A stretch of 64,000 nucleotides of DNA, taken from Neocallimastix lanati (nom. inval.). Taxonomy: Eukaryota > Neocallimastigomycota > Neocallimastigomycetes > Neocallimastigales > Neocallimastigaceae. Under the pieces are notes generated by a model that saw only the letters and a list, made by a program, of their open reading frames with translations, made no database searches and was not told the origin of the DNA. Shown one piece after another: positions 54,931 to 64,000 of this stretch. Location: the NCBI GenBank assembly GCA_016946835.1, contig JACVTC010000220.1, positions 1 through 64,000 of the forward strand, read 5' to 3'. Both the position numbers and the translations under genes were made by a program. Positions within the stretch are counted from its first letter, which is position 1. Every line of letters begins with the position of its first letter.

Positions 54931-56908
54931 CAATCTTAGCAAAATCCTTGATAAAAATTCTATAATAATTACATAATCCAATAAATGATTGTATTTCCTT
55001 TACATTAGAAGGAACAGGCCAATCTAGGATAGCTTTAACCTTTTCAGGATCAACTTTCAAGCCGTCTTTTGATAAAATGTAACCAAGGAAAGTGGTTTCA
55101 GTAACATCGAATTCACATTTCTCTAATTTAATGTACAAGTCATTTTCTAATAATTTTTTAAGCACCTTTTTAACGTGTTCATGATGTTCCTCTAAACTAT
55201 TCGAATAAATTAATATATCATCAATGTAAGAAATAACAAAATCATCTAAGTAATCGCTAAGAACATCATTTATAAAATGCTGGAAGGTGGCTGGAGCATT
55301 TTTTAAGCCAAAAGGCATAACTAAATATTCAAAATGACCATATCTAGTACGAAATGCAGTCTTGTACTCATCACCTTCTTTAATTCTTACTAAATTGTAG
55401 GCAGACTTTAAGTCCAACTTGGTAAAATATTTTGCACCTTTAACTCTATCTAATAATTCACTTATTAAAGGAAGAGGATAAGAATTACGGATGGTCATTT
55501 CATTCAATTTTCTATAATCAACACATAATCTCAATGAACCATCTTTCTTTTTAACAAATAATACAGGTGCACCAGCGGGTGATTTGGATTTCCTAATGAA
55601 TCCTTTTTCTAAATTTTCTTTTATATACTTTTTTAGTTCATCTCGTTCTGCCTCAGTTAAAGGATATATTGGACCATAAAATAAATTTGAATTATCTTTT
55701 AATCTTATTTCACAATCATATTCACGATGTGGAGGGAGTACGTTGCAATTTCTTTCATTGAATACTTCTGCGTAATTGTTATAAATAGGAGGTATTCCTA
55801 TAATTTTTTTATTTAATTTATTCTCAAAATTACTAATTTTCAAACAATTACAGATACAACACAAATTTTTCACAGAACACTTTTTAGAAATATACTTTTT
55901 ATTTTCATCTTTATTTAAATTATCATTATGATTACAATTTTTTGTTACATTTTTACATAAAACATCAATTTTACAAATTTTATTTAATTTATCTAAATTA
56001 ATATTATTACTATCACTAAATTCATAAATTTCATCATCATTATCAAACATAAAACTATCATTTACATCACTATCATAATTAATTATACAAAAATTTTTTA
56101 CATCATTAAGTTCTTCTTTTTCACTACAAGTTTTAATACGAGTGCGACGACCTCTAATCGTAATTACTTCATCAGAATCCATATCGGAATCAGATTCGAA
56201 GGAATACTTACTCTTAGGATTATTCTTTTCCTTTGTTAAGGAAAGTTCTTCATATGGTTCCTTTCCTTTAGTAGAGATTTTGTTTAACTTCTTTTTATTC
56301 TTATTTTTTCTATTCCTTTTTCCTACGTTGCAGTGTCTAGCGCAGAATCCAGAGCTAAAAGCAATTTTTCTTGAGTCATGGTAGTTTATTGGACAATGCT
56401 TTTCAATCCAAGGTAATCCTAAAATGATATTGACATCGAGGATACGAAGGGCGTATAATTGAATAACTTCCAAGTGATTCTTAAAACGGAGGATACATTT
56501 TTCTGTCATCTTCTTAACAGTAGATAAACCATATCCCAGACCGGCAACTTTGAAAGGATTTTCTGCTTTCAAAAGTTTTATATTATTAACTCTTGCAAAT
56601 TCTGGGTGAATACAATTAATATCAGAACCAGAATCAATAAGAACTTTCACTTTTATTTCTTTAGAATCATTAGTTTTAATATAGAAATCAATAATATTGG
56701 ATTTTCCTATTATATTCAAATTTTCGTTATTTATTATATTTAAAACATTAAAAATATTTTCAGAATCTTCGATCTTTTTAATTCTTTTGAGGGAGGTAGA
56801 AGGAGACTTGCTTTCGTTGTCGAATTTGTTAATAATCTTAACACCTTTTGGTCTTTTCTTATTTGGACAATTAAATTTTAAGTTCCAGGTTTTCCACAAA
56901 TGAAGCAC
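54851..56908 (-). CDS. pol: Pol 5' part of S1: protease and reverse transcriptase
   Basis: 685 residues. It opens inside the zinc knuckle (only the last Cys remains in this frame), then a linker, an aspartic protease with D92-S93-G94, a long charged spacer (about 195-370, with a Cys-rich patch), and reverse transcriptase with YIDD at 561-564. The last ~25 residues are out of frame: the correct continuation (KLTRKN, then WGSDQQKSF) is in the frame of the following CDS, implying one lost base near 54926-54931. Otherwise the polymerase is complete. Confidence 0.9.
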   Translation of the reverse strand: MLHLWKTWNLKFNCPNKKRPKGVKIINKFDNESKSPSTSLKRIKKIEDSENIFNVLNIINNENLNIIGKSNIIDFYIKTNDSKEIKVKVLIDSGSDINCIHPEFARVNNIKLLKAENPFKVAGLGYGLSTVKKMTEKCILRFKNHLEVIQLYALRILDVNIILGLPWIEKHCPINYHDSRKIAFSSGFCARHCNVGKRNRKNKNKKKLNKISTKGKEPYEELSLTKEKNNPKSKYSFESDSDMDSDEVITIRGRRTRIKTCSEKEELNDVKNFCIINYDSDVNDSFMFDNDDEIYEFSDSNNINLDKLNKICKIDVLCKNVTKNCNHNDNLNKDENKKYISKKCSVKNLCCICNCLKISNFENKLNKKIIGIPPIYNNYAEVFNERNCNVLPPHREYDCEIRLKDNSNLFYGPIYPLTEAERDELKKYIKENLEKGFIRKSKSPAGAPVLFVKKKDGSLRLCVDYRKLNEMTIRNSYPLPLISELLDRVKGAKYFTKLDLKSAYNLVRIKEGDEYKTAFRTRYGHFEYLVMPFGLKNAPATFQHFINDVLSDYLDDFVISYIDDILIYSNSLEEHHEHVKKVLKKLLENDLYIKLEKCEFDVTETTFLGYILSKDGLKVDPEKVKAILDWPVPSNVKEIQSFIGLCNYYRIFIKDFAKIARNYINLPGKMFHFSGVLINKNPLIN

Positions 56909-57684
56909 AGACCTTTCCTTCTTTTATCGGAATTATTCTCTTTATGTTCCTCGTAGTTTTTTTCGTGTGTTGGAAAGTATCTTATATTTCTCTGTCCTTT
57001 ACTAATTCTGAAAAGATCTACATCCATAGGATCATCACTATTATAATTTCTCCTATCTTGATGCGTCAAGTAATATTCCTTGATATCGTTTCTTTTTGTT
57101 AAACTTTCTATATTAACGATATCTCTGAACAAAGCATTTAAATCATTGGGGTTTGGATTAACTAAGGCTAAATATTCACGCATTTTTGGATGTAAGCCTC
57201 TAATGAACATATAAATTTTTGCGGCATCATTGAAGTTTGAGTATTGACTAACTTTTTGAAAGGCAGTAATATAATTAACAACTTGGCCATATTTAAATTG
57301 GTGAATATTGCAGAGTTTAGCATTCGCAACAACAGCTTCAACATCTGGATCACCAAAATTTCTTCTTAATTCGGCTACAAATTGTTCTAAATTTTGTAAA
57401 ATGGGATTATTATTTCTTCTTAAACAAGATGCCCAGTTTAAAGCCTTTCCAGTTAAATAAGACATAATAAAGTTTACCCTAGCAGCTTCATTAGTAAATC
57501 GTTGAGGATTGGCATCAATTGCCAATTCGATTCTTGTAAGGAAGCCATCTAATTCCCTCGTATTTCCAGAGAATGTAGGAGGGTCGTTGATTATTTTAAG
57601 TTGAGGTACTTGATTTACCTGCTGTTGTTGGTTCATGTTGTCTTCCAAATTTAGATTTTGAAAAATAATGTTTAGTTCTTCCAA
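56878..57684 (-). CDS. gag: Gag of S1, cut within its zinc knuckle
   Basis: 268 residues. The N-terminus includes Gln-rich NQQQQVNQ; then a Ty3-type capsid (FSGNTRELDGFL, ARVNFIMSYLTGKALNW, FVAELRRNFGDP), and a basic tail ending at C260-x2-C263-GKPGT and a stop. The missing His and last Cys of the CCHC motif follow at once in the pol frame (LKFNCPNK), so a single base is missing in the His codon. Since the knuckle spans the break, mutation is more likely than a programmed shift. Confidence 0.88.
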   Translation of the reverse strand: MEELNIIFQNLNLEDNMNQQQQVNQVPQLKIINDPPTFSGNTRELDGFLTRIELAIDANPQRFTNEAARVNFIMSYLTGKALNWASCLRRNNNPILQNLEQFVAELRRNFGDPDVEAVVANAKLCNIHQFKYGQVVNYITAFQKVSQYSNFNDAAKIYMFIRGLHPKMREYLALVNPNPNDLNALFRDIVNIESLTKRNDIKEYYLTHQDRRNYNSDDPMDVDLFRISKGQRNIRYFPTHEKNYEEHKENNSDKRRKGLCFICGKPGT

Positions 57685-58855
57685 TTTGAATTACCAAAAA
57701 AATAAAATTTGTAACTTATAATTTATGCGTTCACTTAATTCAATTAGGATTTATTAAGTGTATAATTTAATTATTCACTTGATAAACAAGAAAATCTTTT
57801 ATTAATTACTTATTATTATTATTATTATATTTAATGTTGTTAAGTCGTTCAGACGCTATCCACTTAAAAAGGTGTCGAACGAGTATACAACTAAATATAA
57901 AATAATAAAAATAATGAAACAATTAATCCAAATACAAATTTTATCTAAGGTAGCTATCCTGAACAAGGCGGTAGTTATCCAAGAATTCAGTTACTTCTTC
58001 TAAACACGGCGGTAGTTATCCAAGAATTCAGTTACTTCTTCTAAACAAGGCGGTAGTTATCCAAAAATTCAGTTACTTCTTCTAAACACGGCGGTAGTTA
58101 TCCAAGAATTCAGTTACTTCTTCTAAACACGGCGGTAGTTATCCAAGAATTCAGTTACTTCTTCTAAACACGGCGGTAGTTATCCGAAAATTCAGTTACT
58201 TCTTCTAAACACGGCGGTAGTTATCCAAGAATTCAGTTACTTCTTCTAAACACGGCGGTAGTTATCCAAGAATTCAGTTACTTCTTCTAAACACGGCGGT
58301 AGTTATCCAAAAATTCAGTTACTCCTTCTAAACTGAATTTTATCTTATATCTTTATTTTTATTTTATATTTTTATTTGTATTTTTACTTTTACTTTTATT
58401 TTTATTTTAATTTTTATTATTTTTATATATTATTTTATTATTTTTTATACATTATTTTATTTTAATTAATTAAAAAATTATTTGAACCAATTAAAAAACT
58501 TCATTAAATTCTATAAATAACTTGTAAAATCAAAAAATATTAAAAACTCTCTCTCAAATTTTATAAATTAAATTTTAGAATAAAATAAGGTAAAATAAAT
58601 TGATTAAGGGTGTTTTAATTTAGTGTTAAGCTGTGTTGTTAATACAATAGTTTTAAGTTTAAATAATAATTAAGTTAGTTAAGGGGTATAAAATAAAATA
58701 AAAGAGAGCTTAGTTTATATTTAAAAACATTAGTGAGAATATTAATGTTGAGTTTAATTAGCTTAGATAATATTCAGGAATAAATAAATAAGTTTAATTA
58801 GAATTAATTAGAATATATTATTATTGAAAATAAATAAATGAAAAGTCCTGTACCA
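57685..58855. other. Leader of S1, minisatellite and R1 remnant
   Basis: No gene is seen. It contains the ATT array 57811-57828, a G+C-richer block (57840-57885), the 41-bp minisatellite, and then pyrimidine-rich TTTTTATTTT sequence that ends as R1. Confidence 0.6.
57961..58329. repeat. 41-bp minisatellite, nine copies
   Basis: Nine head-to-tail units of AAACACGGCGGTAGTTATCC plus AAGAATTCAGTTACTTCTTCT with few changes (first and third have AACAAGG; some have CCAAAAATT or CCGAAAATT; the last has CTCCTT). Much richer in G+C than the surroundings. Confidence 0.96.
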
Positions 58856-58859
58856 TGAT

Positions 58860-59711
58860 TGTTACGGTACAATTAAATAAAGAAAAATTAAACTATTTAA
58901 AGAAAATATTAAAGTAAAAAAATATTATTAACAATTATAAATAAATATAAAAAAAAATTGAATATTAAAATATTAGTTATAGAATATTATAAAGTTAAAT
59001 AAAAATAATTAGATGTATTGAAAAATCATGTATTAATTATATTATTTAATATTGTAAAATTTTTATATAATATTTTAATAATTTAGAAAATTTAAGTTTA
59101 TTTTTTTTATTATTAAATTTTTATTATTAAATTTTTATTATTAAATTCTTATTATTAAATTTTTATTATTAAATTTTTATTATTAAATTCTTTTTATTTT
59201 TAATCCAATCAAATAAATATTTTATTAGTATAAAAAAGAACAAAGTAACACAATACTTTTGTTCTCTCCCTTTTTTTCTTACGACTTTATTATTATATTA
59301 TTTTTTTAATATTTTCTAAAAGTTAAATAATAAATTAAATAGTTTAAAATAAATTAATATTTATTAAATAGTTTTTCTAAATTTAGTGTTTTAAAAGTGT
59401 TTAATTAATAGTTTTTGTGTTTAGTGTATAATATTAAGATAGTATAGTATAAAATTAGATTAGTAATAGATTAGATGTATTAAACATTTTATAGAAATAG
59501 TAATAGATTTAGAGAAATTGTTTAGTTTAGATTAGGATATTAGTTTAAGTTATTTTAATTTAGTTTAGATTCTTTTAGATTAGGATAGTTTAGACTAAAA
59601 TTAGAATAGTTTATTAATTAATTTAGGTTTAGAATTAGAGAATATTATTTTAAATTATTTCTTATTATTAGAATATATTTTTTATTAATAAAATCTTCAG
59701 ATCTTGTACCA
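58860..59711 (+). repeat. Solo LTR F2
   Basis: 852 bp, TGTTACGGTACAATT...AGATCTTGTACCA, flanked by TGAT (58856-58859) and CGAT (59712-59715), consistent with one C-to-T change. Contains a six-fold TTATTATTAAATTTT array at 59105-59185. Confidence 0.78.
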
Positions 59712-59715
59712 CGAT

Positions 59716-60044
59716 TGATACGGTATTTACTCAAATACCTTAAATTATAATAATTTTAACATTTCTCCATATAAATATGTTTTAAATCTATTTTATTAAT
59801 TAATTATTATCTCTATTAAATTTATAAATATTTCCTTTATTATTATATAAATATATATATTATTAATTATTAATATTTTGCTATAAAATAAATATTTTAT
59901 TATATTCTTATTATATTTTTATTATACATTTGATAAATTTTATTTTATATTATAAACTTTTTATTATTAATATTCATATCTAAAATTTTATTATTATTTT
60001 ATTGTTACACAAAATTATTTTTAACTAATCAATGTATTACCAAA
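59716..60044 (+). repeat. Truncated 5' LTR of C2
   Basis: TGATACGGTATTTACTC... matches the first ~345 bp of C1 and of the 3' LTR up to AATGTATTACCAAAAT, where it changes to pol sequence. Confidence 0.9.
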
Positions 60045-62504
60045 ATACAGAACAAGAAAACAGCTTCCATGAACTTAAAGATAGACTTGTGAAGACACCT
60101 ATATTAATTATGCCTGACTTCGAAAAGCCTTTCATCATCCGTACAGACGCCTCTCATGATGGTATCGGTGGCGTTCTATTACAAAAAGAGGAAGATGGTA
60201 AGGAAAAACCCATCCATTTCATTAGCCGTTCATTAAAACCTTCCGAAAAGAATTACTCTATCACCGACTTAGAAGGAACAGCTGCATTCTATAGCGTAAA
60301 GAAATTCAAACCTTACATCTCTAGCAATAACTGTTCCACTATCCTCTATACAGACCACAAACCACTAGTTAGTTTATTCACCTCCAAAGAACCCAACAAT
60401 GCAAGGTAAACGCGCTGGGTATTACTCTTATCAATGTTGAAGGTTCGTGTTCAATATGAACCTGGTAAAAAGAATGTTATCGCAGACGCACTCTCGAGGA
60501 TGCCATCCATCAAAAGCGATATATTAGCAACTACTACCGTGAGTGTAAATAGTGAAACAGACGAAAACAACTTATTAAATCTATTAAAAGACAAGTTTAC
60601 TTTAATAAATGGAGAAAAATTTTATAAAGACAATGGAATGCTAAGAAAAGTTATAGATAACCCAGAGGAAAAAGTCAAACTTATTCTTAAGGCCCATGGT
60701 ATTGGTCACGAAGGTACTTTCAAGACATACAACCGCTTGAAATGAGATTACTATTGGACCAACATGATATAAGATGTTAAATACATGGTCAGGACCTGTA
60801 AAACTTGTCAACTTTTTAAGACACAAACATTTAACTATCAACCTGAAGATACAGCCACGAAACCAGGTCTTCCATTTACCAAGGTAGATCTAGACATTGT
60901 AGGACCTCTACCAGTTACTCAGAAAGGTAATCAATACATTATAGTTTTAGTAGATTACCTGAGTAAGTGGGTTAAAGCTGAACCCACTAAGAATATTGAA
61001 TCAGATGACGTTATCCAATTTCTATCCAAAGTCTTTGCTCGACATGGAACACCTGAGATTTTAATAACGGACAACGGACCCCAATTCTGTTCGGACAAAA
61101 CGAAAGCTTTTCTCGACTTATATGGAGTTTACGTACACTATATTACAACATACCATCTAGAATCCAACAGCGAACTCGAAAATAGAAATAAAGAAATTGG
61201 CAAGTATTTGAGAATTCTTTGTAATCGCAACACTACCATTTGGGATGAGATGCTACCAAGCGCTTTATGGGCTATTCGCACCTGTAAGAATGAAACTACT
61301 AAATTTTCTAGTTTTGGGTTGTTATATGGACGTCGCGATTTACAACCCTTTGAATTAACACTGAACTTAGACAAGAAAGAAGAATACGAAAGTGAAGAAG
61401 AATTTTTAATAAGAAGATTTACTAAACATTATGCCTATAAAGTGTTTTATGATAAAACAGATTATAATAATACAAAAACACTATATTAAATAAATTCTTT
61501 TTATTAAAAATATTTGGTTTATTAAAAATCTTTTATTAAATAGTTCTTATTATGTTATGAACTATCAAATAATAAAAAAATAACAATTACATTTTTTCAA
61601 TTAAAGAAAATTTACAATATTTATATTTTTTCTTAATTATATTCTAATATATTAAATTAATTTAATTTACATATATTCAATTTAAATATTAATAATAATT
61701 AATTTTATAAAATAATAAAATATTTAAACTAAAACTAATTATAGTATAATTTTCTAATTAACTATTTTTTATTATAACTAATTTTATTATAACTATTTTT
61801 TATTATAACTATTTAAATATTTTAACTAATTTAAAATTAAACTAAAAACTATTAATAGTATTAAACTATACTATTTAAATAAATAAAAATTTAACAATAA
61901 CAGATTTGGCGAATTTTTCGTGACTAAATTATTTAATTTCATATTTAATAAATATAAATTTAAATAATTTAAGTTCTAATTTATAATTTTAAATTTCAAT
62001 TATTAATTTAAGGAGAAATAATTATTTAAAGTATTTAATTCATGTACGTAAATTTGATGTATGATTTTTCGTTTACATAAATTTATTGAAATATGCTTTA
62101 ATTCATAAATTAATGTAAATTACATAATTTTATTCAAGATATCGTGGAAAAAATTTCATACATAAATTAATGTAATAATGAATTACATAAATTTATTAAA
62201 GATATAAAGATATCTTTACAATGCCTGGATTAAAGAAGCCATCAAAAACATTAATACTGCTAACAAGTTATGGGAAGACAGGCGAAAACAAATGAAGAGA
62301 ATGAAGGCTGAATATAACCCTGGTGATCTTGTCCTTGTCAAACTTATTAACCGAAGAAAATTAGACCCGTTCTTCCTTGGCCCTATGAAAATAGTTAAGA
62401 AGAAATTTAACACGGTCACACTTTGCGATCCTGTAACTAATGAAATCGCTGAGAGAAATGTTCACATAAAGAACATTGTATCATACAGACTATGCGAAGT
62501 ATAG
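60045..62504 (+). pseudogene. C2 pol remnant (RNase H and integrase), split by an LTR
   Basis: One frame throughout: RNase H (IRTDASHDGIGGVLLQK, TDLEG, YTDHKP), integrase zinc finger (HGIGHEG...CKTCQ), DDE core (DLDIVGPLP, TDNGPQF, ESNSELENRN), GPM module (LDPFFLGPMKIV). Broken by in-frame stops at 60407-60409 (the codon is CAA in A0), 60743-60745 and about 60769-60771, and by S2 at 61436-62220. After removing S2 plus one ATGCC the frame continues exactly, so there are no indels. Usage of G+C in this gene is higher than in A1, suggesting a different lineage. Confidence 0.92.
61436..62220 (-). repeat. Solo LTR S2 inside C2 pol
   Basis: 785 bp, plus reading TATAAAGTGTTTTATG...GATATCTTTACA, homologous to the S1 LTR. 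Exact 5-bp duplication ATGCC (61431-61435 and 62221-62225) within the codons for HYAW. Confidence 0.94.
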
Positions 62505-62529
62505 ACTTCAAGGGACGAAGTCTAAACTT

Positions 62530-62542
62530 AACGGGGGCATCA
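62530..62542 (+). promoter_or_regulatory. Polypurine tract of C2
   Basis: AACGGGGGCATCA directly before the 3' LTR. Confidence 0.78.
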
Positions 62543-63144
62543 TGATACGGTATTTACTCAAATATCTTAAATTATAATAATTTTAACATTTCTCCATATA
62601 AATATGTTTTAAATCTATTTTATTAATTAATTATTATCTTTATTAAATTTATCAATATTTCCTTTATTATTATATAAATATATATATTATTAATTATTAA
62701 TATTTTGCTATAAAATTAATATTTTATTATATTCTTATTATAGTTTTATTATACATTTGATAAATTTTATTTTATATTATAAACTTTTTATTATTTTTAT
62801 TATTAATATTCATATCTAAAATTTTATTATTATTTTATTGTTACACAAAATTATTTTTAACTAATCAATGTATTACCAAAATTTATAAAATATTTTGTAA
62901 TAATATTATTTTAAATCTCTCTCTTTTCTTTTTTTTAGGTAATGGAGGAATAAATAAATAAATGAACAAATAAATAAATGGATGAATAAATATATAATTA
63001 AATAAATTTTTAAATAAATAAATTAATAAATAGTCAATAAATAAATAAATAAATATTATATAAGTTTCTCGTACTTTTAATACGTCCACTATCTATTTAC
63101 CAATATATTATTATACATCCATCAATTTCAAAAGTCCTGTACCA
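62543..63144 (+). repeat. 3' LTR of C2
   Basis: 602 bp, TGATACGGTATTTACTC...AAAGTCCTGTACCA, matching C1 (16931-17531) with scattered changes. Confidence 0.92.
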
Positions 63145-63148
63145 TTTG

Positions 63149-63730
63149 TGATAAATAACAAAATTATTAAAATAAAATAAATAATAAAGAACAAATTCTT
63201 GTCTAACTTAACCCAAAAATTAATCCATTCTAAAAAAAATTAAATCCATATTAAAGAAAATTCAATTAAATAAAAATAATTAAAATAAAATAATAATAAA
63301 TTAATTAATCATTAATAATTTTAATTAAAAACTAAAATAAATTAATAAATAATATTTTTCTAAAACTACAAATAAACAAAATAATAAACAAATTTAATAA
63401 ATTATAAATAACAAATAAACAAACTTATAAACATCTCAAAATTAAAATTAAATAGTTAAATAATTTTTAAGTTACATTTATTTAAAATAATGATTATTTT
63501 ATTTATTTTATAACTCAACTTTTATAAACAAATTGTAATTAAAATAATATTTTAAAACTCATCTTTATTAATATTTTAATTGTAAATATTGTTTAATTTA
63601 ATAATAAATTATTCTTTATTTCTCTTTTATTAATTTTATTATTTTTAATGTAAATAGTTTAAAATCAAAGAAAAATATAAAAACATGTAAATATTTCTTA
63701 TAAATTATTCTTTATTATTAATTATTTAAT
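63149..63730 (+). repeat. LTR fragment M2
   Basis: It begins TGATAAATAACAAAATTATT as M1 and follows M1 to about 63725 (AAAGAAAAATATAAAAACATGTAAATATTTC), where it changes to C-type LTR sequence. Confidence 0.65.
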
Positions 63731-63733
63731 AAA

Positions 63734-64000
63734 TTATTATACATTTGATAAATTTTATTTTATATTATAAACTTTTTATTATTAATATTCATATCTAAAA
63801 TTTTATTATTATTTTATTGTTTCACAAAATTATTTTTAACTAATCAATGTATTACCAAAATTTATAAAATATTTGTAATAATATTATTTTAAATCTCTCT
63901 TTTTTCTTTTTTTTATGTAATGGATGTAATGGAGAAATAAATAAATAGATGAATAAATATATAGTTAAATAAATTTTTAAATAAATAAATTAATAAATAG
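63734..64000 (+). repeat. C-type LTR 3' fragment (C3)
   Basis: ATTATACATTTGATAAATTTT onward matches the second half of the C2 3' LTR, with small differences (ATGGATGTAATGGAG). It continues beyond the window. The join to M2 is a recombination or deletion point. Confidence 0.75.

Larger units (their letters stand above)
52009..57684 (-). mobile_element. S1, chromovirus-type Ty3/Gypsy element, 5' end not seen
   Basis: Minus strand: gag 57684-56878, pol in two frames 56908-54851 and about 54930-52788, polypurine tract 52778-52792, 3' LTR 52009-52777. A 5' LTR (plus-strand start TGTAAGGAG) is not found to the right of gag, so the element is truncated or its end was lost. Two single-base frame breaks (near 56885 and 54930) make this copy inactive unless programmed shifts are used. 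Confidence 0.85.
51926..58855. repeat. R1: class 1 LTR split by element S1
   Basis: Left piece 51926-52008 starts TGATACGGAACAATC; the right end finishes AAAAGTCCTGTACCA at 58855, as in C LTRs. Flanks CGAT (51042-51045, before B4) and TGAT (58856-58859). Most of the interval is S1. Where S1 ends and R1 resumes (between about 57.7 and 58.5 kb) cannot be placed. Confidence 0.55.
59716..63144 (+). mobile_element. C2, internally deleted Ty3/Gypsy element
   Basis: Left LTR 59716 to about 60044 is cut off after about 330 bp and joined directly to the RNase H part of pol; gag, protease and RT are gone. Pol remnant 60045-62504, interrupted by solo LTR S2; polypurine tract 62530-62542; full 3' LTR 62543-63144. 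Left flank CGAT; right flank TTTG does not match. Confidence 0.88.

Noticed and set aside
56870-56910. Programmed frameshift between S1 gag and pol
   Set aside because: The break lies inside the CCHC zinc knuckle and removes its His; an inactivating one-base deletion is simpler.
57961-58329. CRISPR-like array
   Set aside because: The whole 41-bp unit repeats; there are no variable spacers.
52009-58855. S1 as a complete element with two LTRs
   Set aside because: No sequence with the TGTAAGGAG start or a matching LTR body is found to the right of gag.
60407-60771. Repeat-induced point mutation explaining the stops in C2
   Set aside because: One stop fits CAA to TAA, but the other two cannot be assigned to C-to-T changes from the homologues here, and A/T mutation pressure is an adequate explanation.

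Overview
The window comes from an extremely A+T-rich nuclear genome made almost entirely of LTR retrotransposons. By eye, non-coding stretches are mostly A/T with long homopolymers and (TTTA)n-type runs. One intron-less nuclear-type tRNA-Trp gene with a Pol III T-run is the only ordinary host gene I can support. The base composition, the gene-poor retrotransposon-packed layout and a captured Thr/Asn-rich lectin-like gene suggest an anaerobic gut fungus (Neocallimastigomycota) or a similar very A+T-rich lower eukaryote. This is inference; a dictyostelid-like genome cannot be excluded.

Family letters below are mine. Class 1 elements have LTR ends TGNTACGG / TAATACAG / TGATAAAG at the left and TACCA / TATCA at the right, and 4-bp target duplications. 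They include A1 (3427-10433, gag plus a complete DD35E Ty3/Gypsy pol), the decayed A0 (1-3422), the truncated C2 (59716-63144), the gag-only J1 (33400-40485), and many solo LTRs (C1, E, F, L, M, A2, Q). Where a primer site is visible (A1, J1) it starts TGG, as expected for tRNA priming. Class 2 elements have TGTAAG...CTTACA or TGTTGA...TAACA ends and 5-bp duplications: B1 (10440-16927), D1/D2/D3, G, H, K and P. In B1, D and H1 the sequence next to the 5' LTR is complementary to a segment inside the LTR about 35-41 nt below a TATA box, which predicts Tf1-like self-priming. S1 (52009 to about 58 kb) is a chromovirus with a C-terminal chromodomain.

Layout: 1-3422 A0; 3427-10433 A1; 10440-16927 B1; 16931-18502 solo LTRs; 18507-24918 D1 carrying a lectin-like gene fragment; 24923-29619 solo LTRs; 29624-32760 D2; 33400-40485 J1 with K1 and H1 nested in its left LTR; 41142-41212 tRNA-Trp; 41231-42996 two LTRs stacked just upstream of that tRNA; 43000-45855 E2, an LTR-like unit with a ~55-bp satellite; 45853-49484 D3; 49490-51922 solo LTRs; 51926-58855 R1/S1; 58860-59711 F2; 59716-63144 C2; 63149-64000 LTR remnants.

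The most unusual property is that elements are stacked end to end rather than nested at random. The same 4-bp target (CGTA/CGTG in the first 33 kb, CGAT in 50-60 kb) separates successive, unrelated LTRs. B-family elements sit exactly 2 bp inside the next LTR. H1 and K1 share one TTTTA duplication. A3 and P1 share one site 14-18 bp upstream of the tRNA. Two class 2 elements also carry pieces of cellular genes: a secreted small protein replacing the gag N-terminus of B1, and a lectin-like fragment in D1. D looks like a non-autonomous partner of B, because it shares B's primer site, polypurine junction and LTR hairpin.
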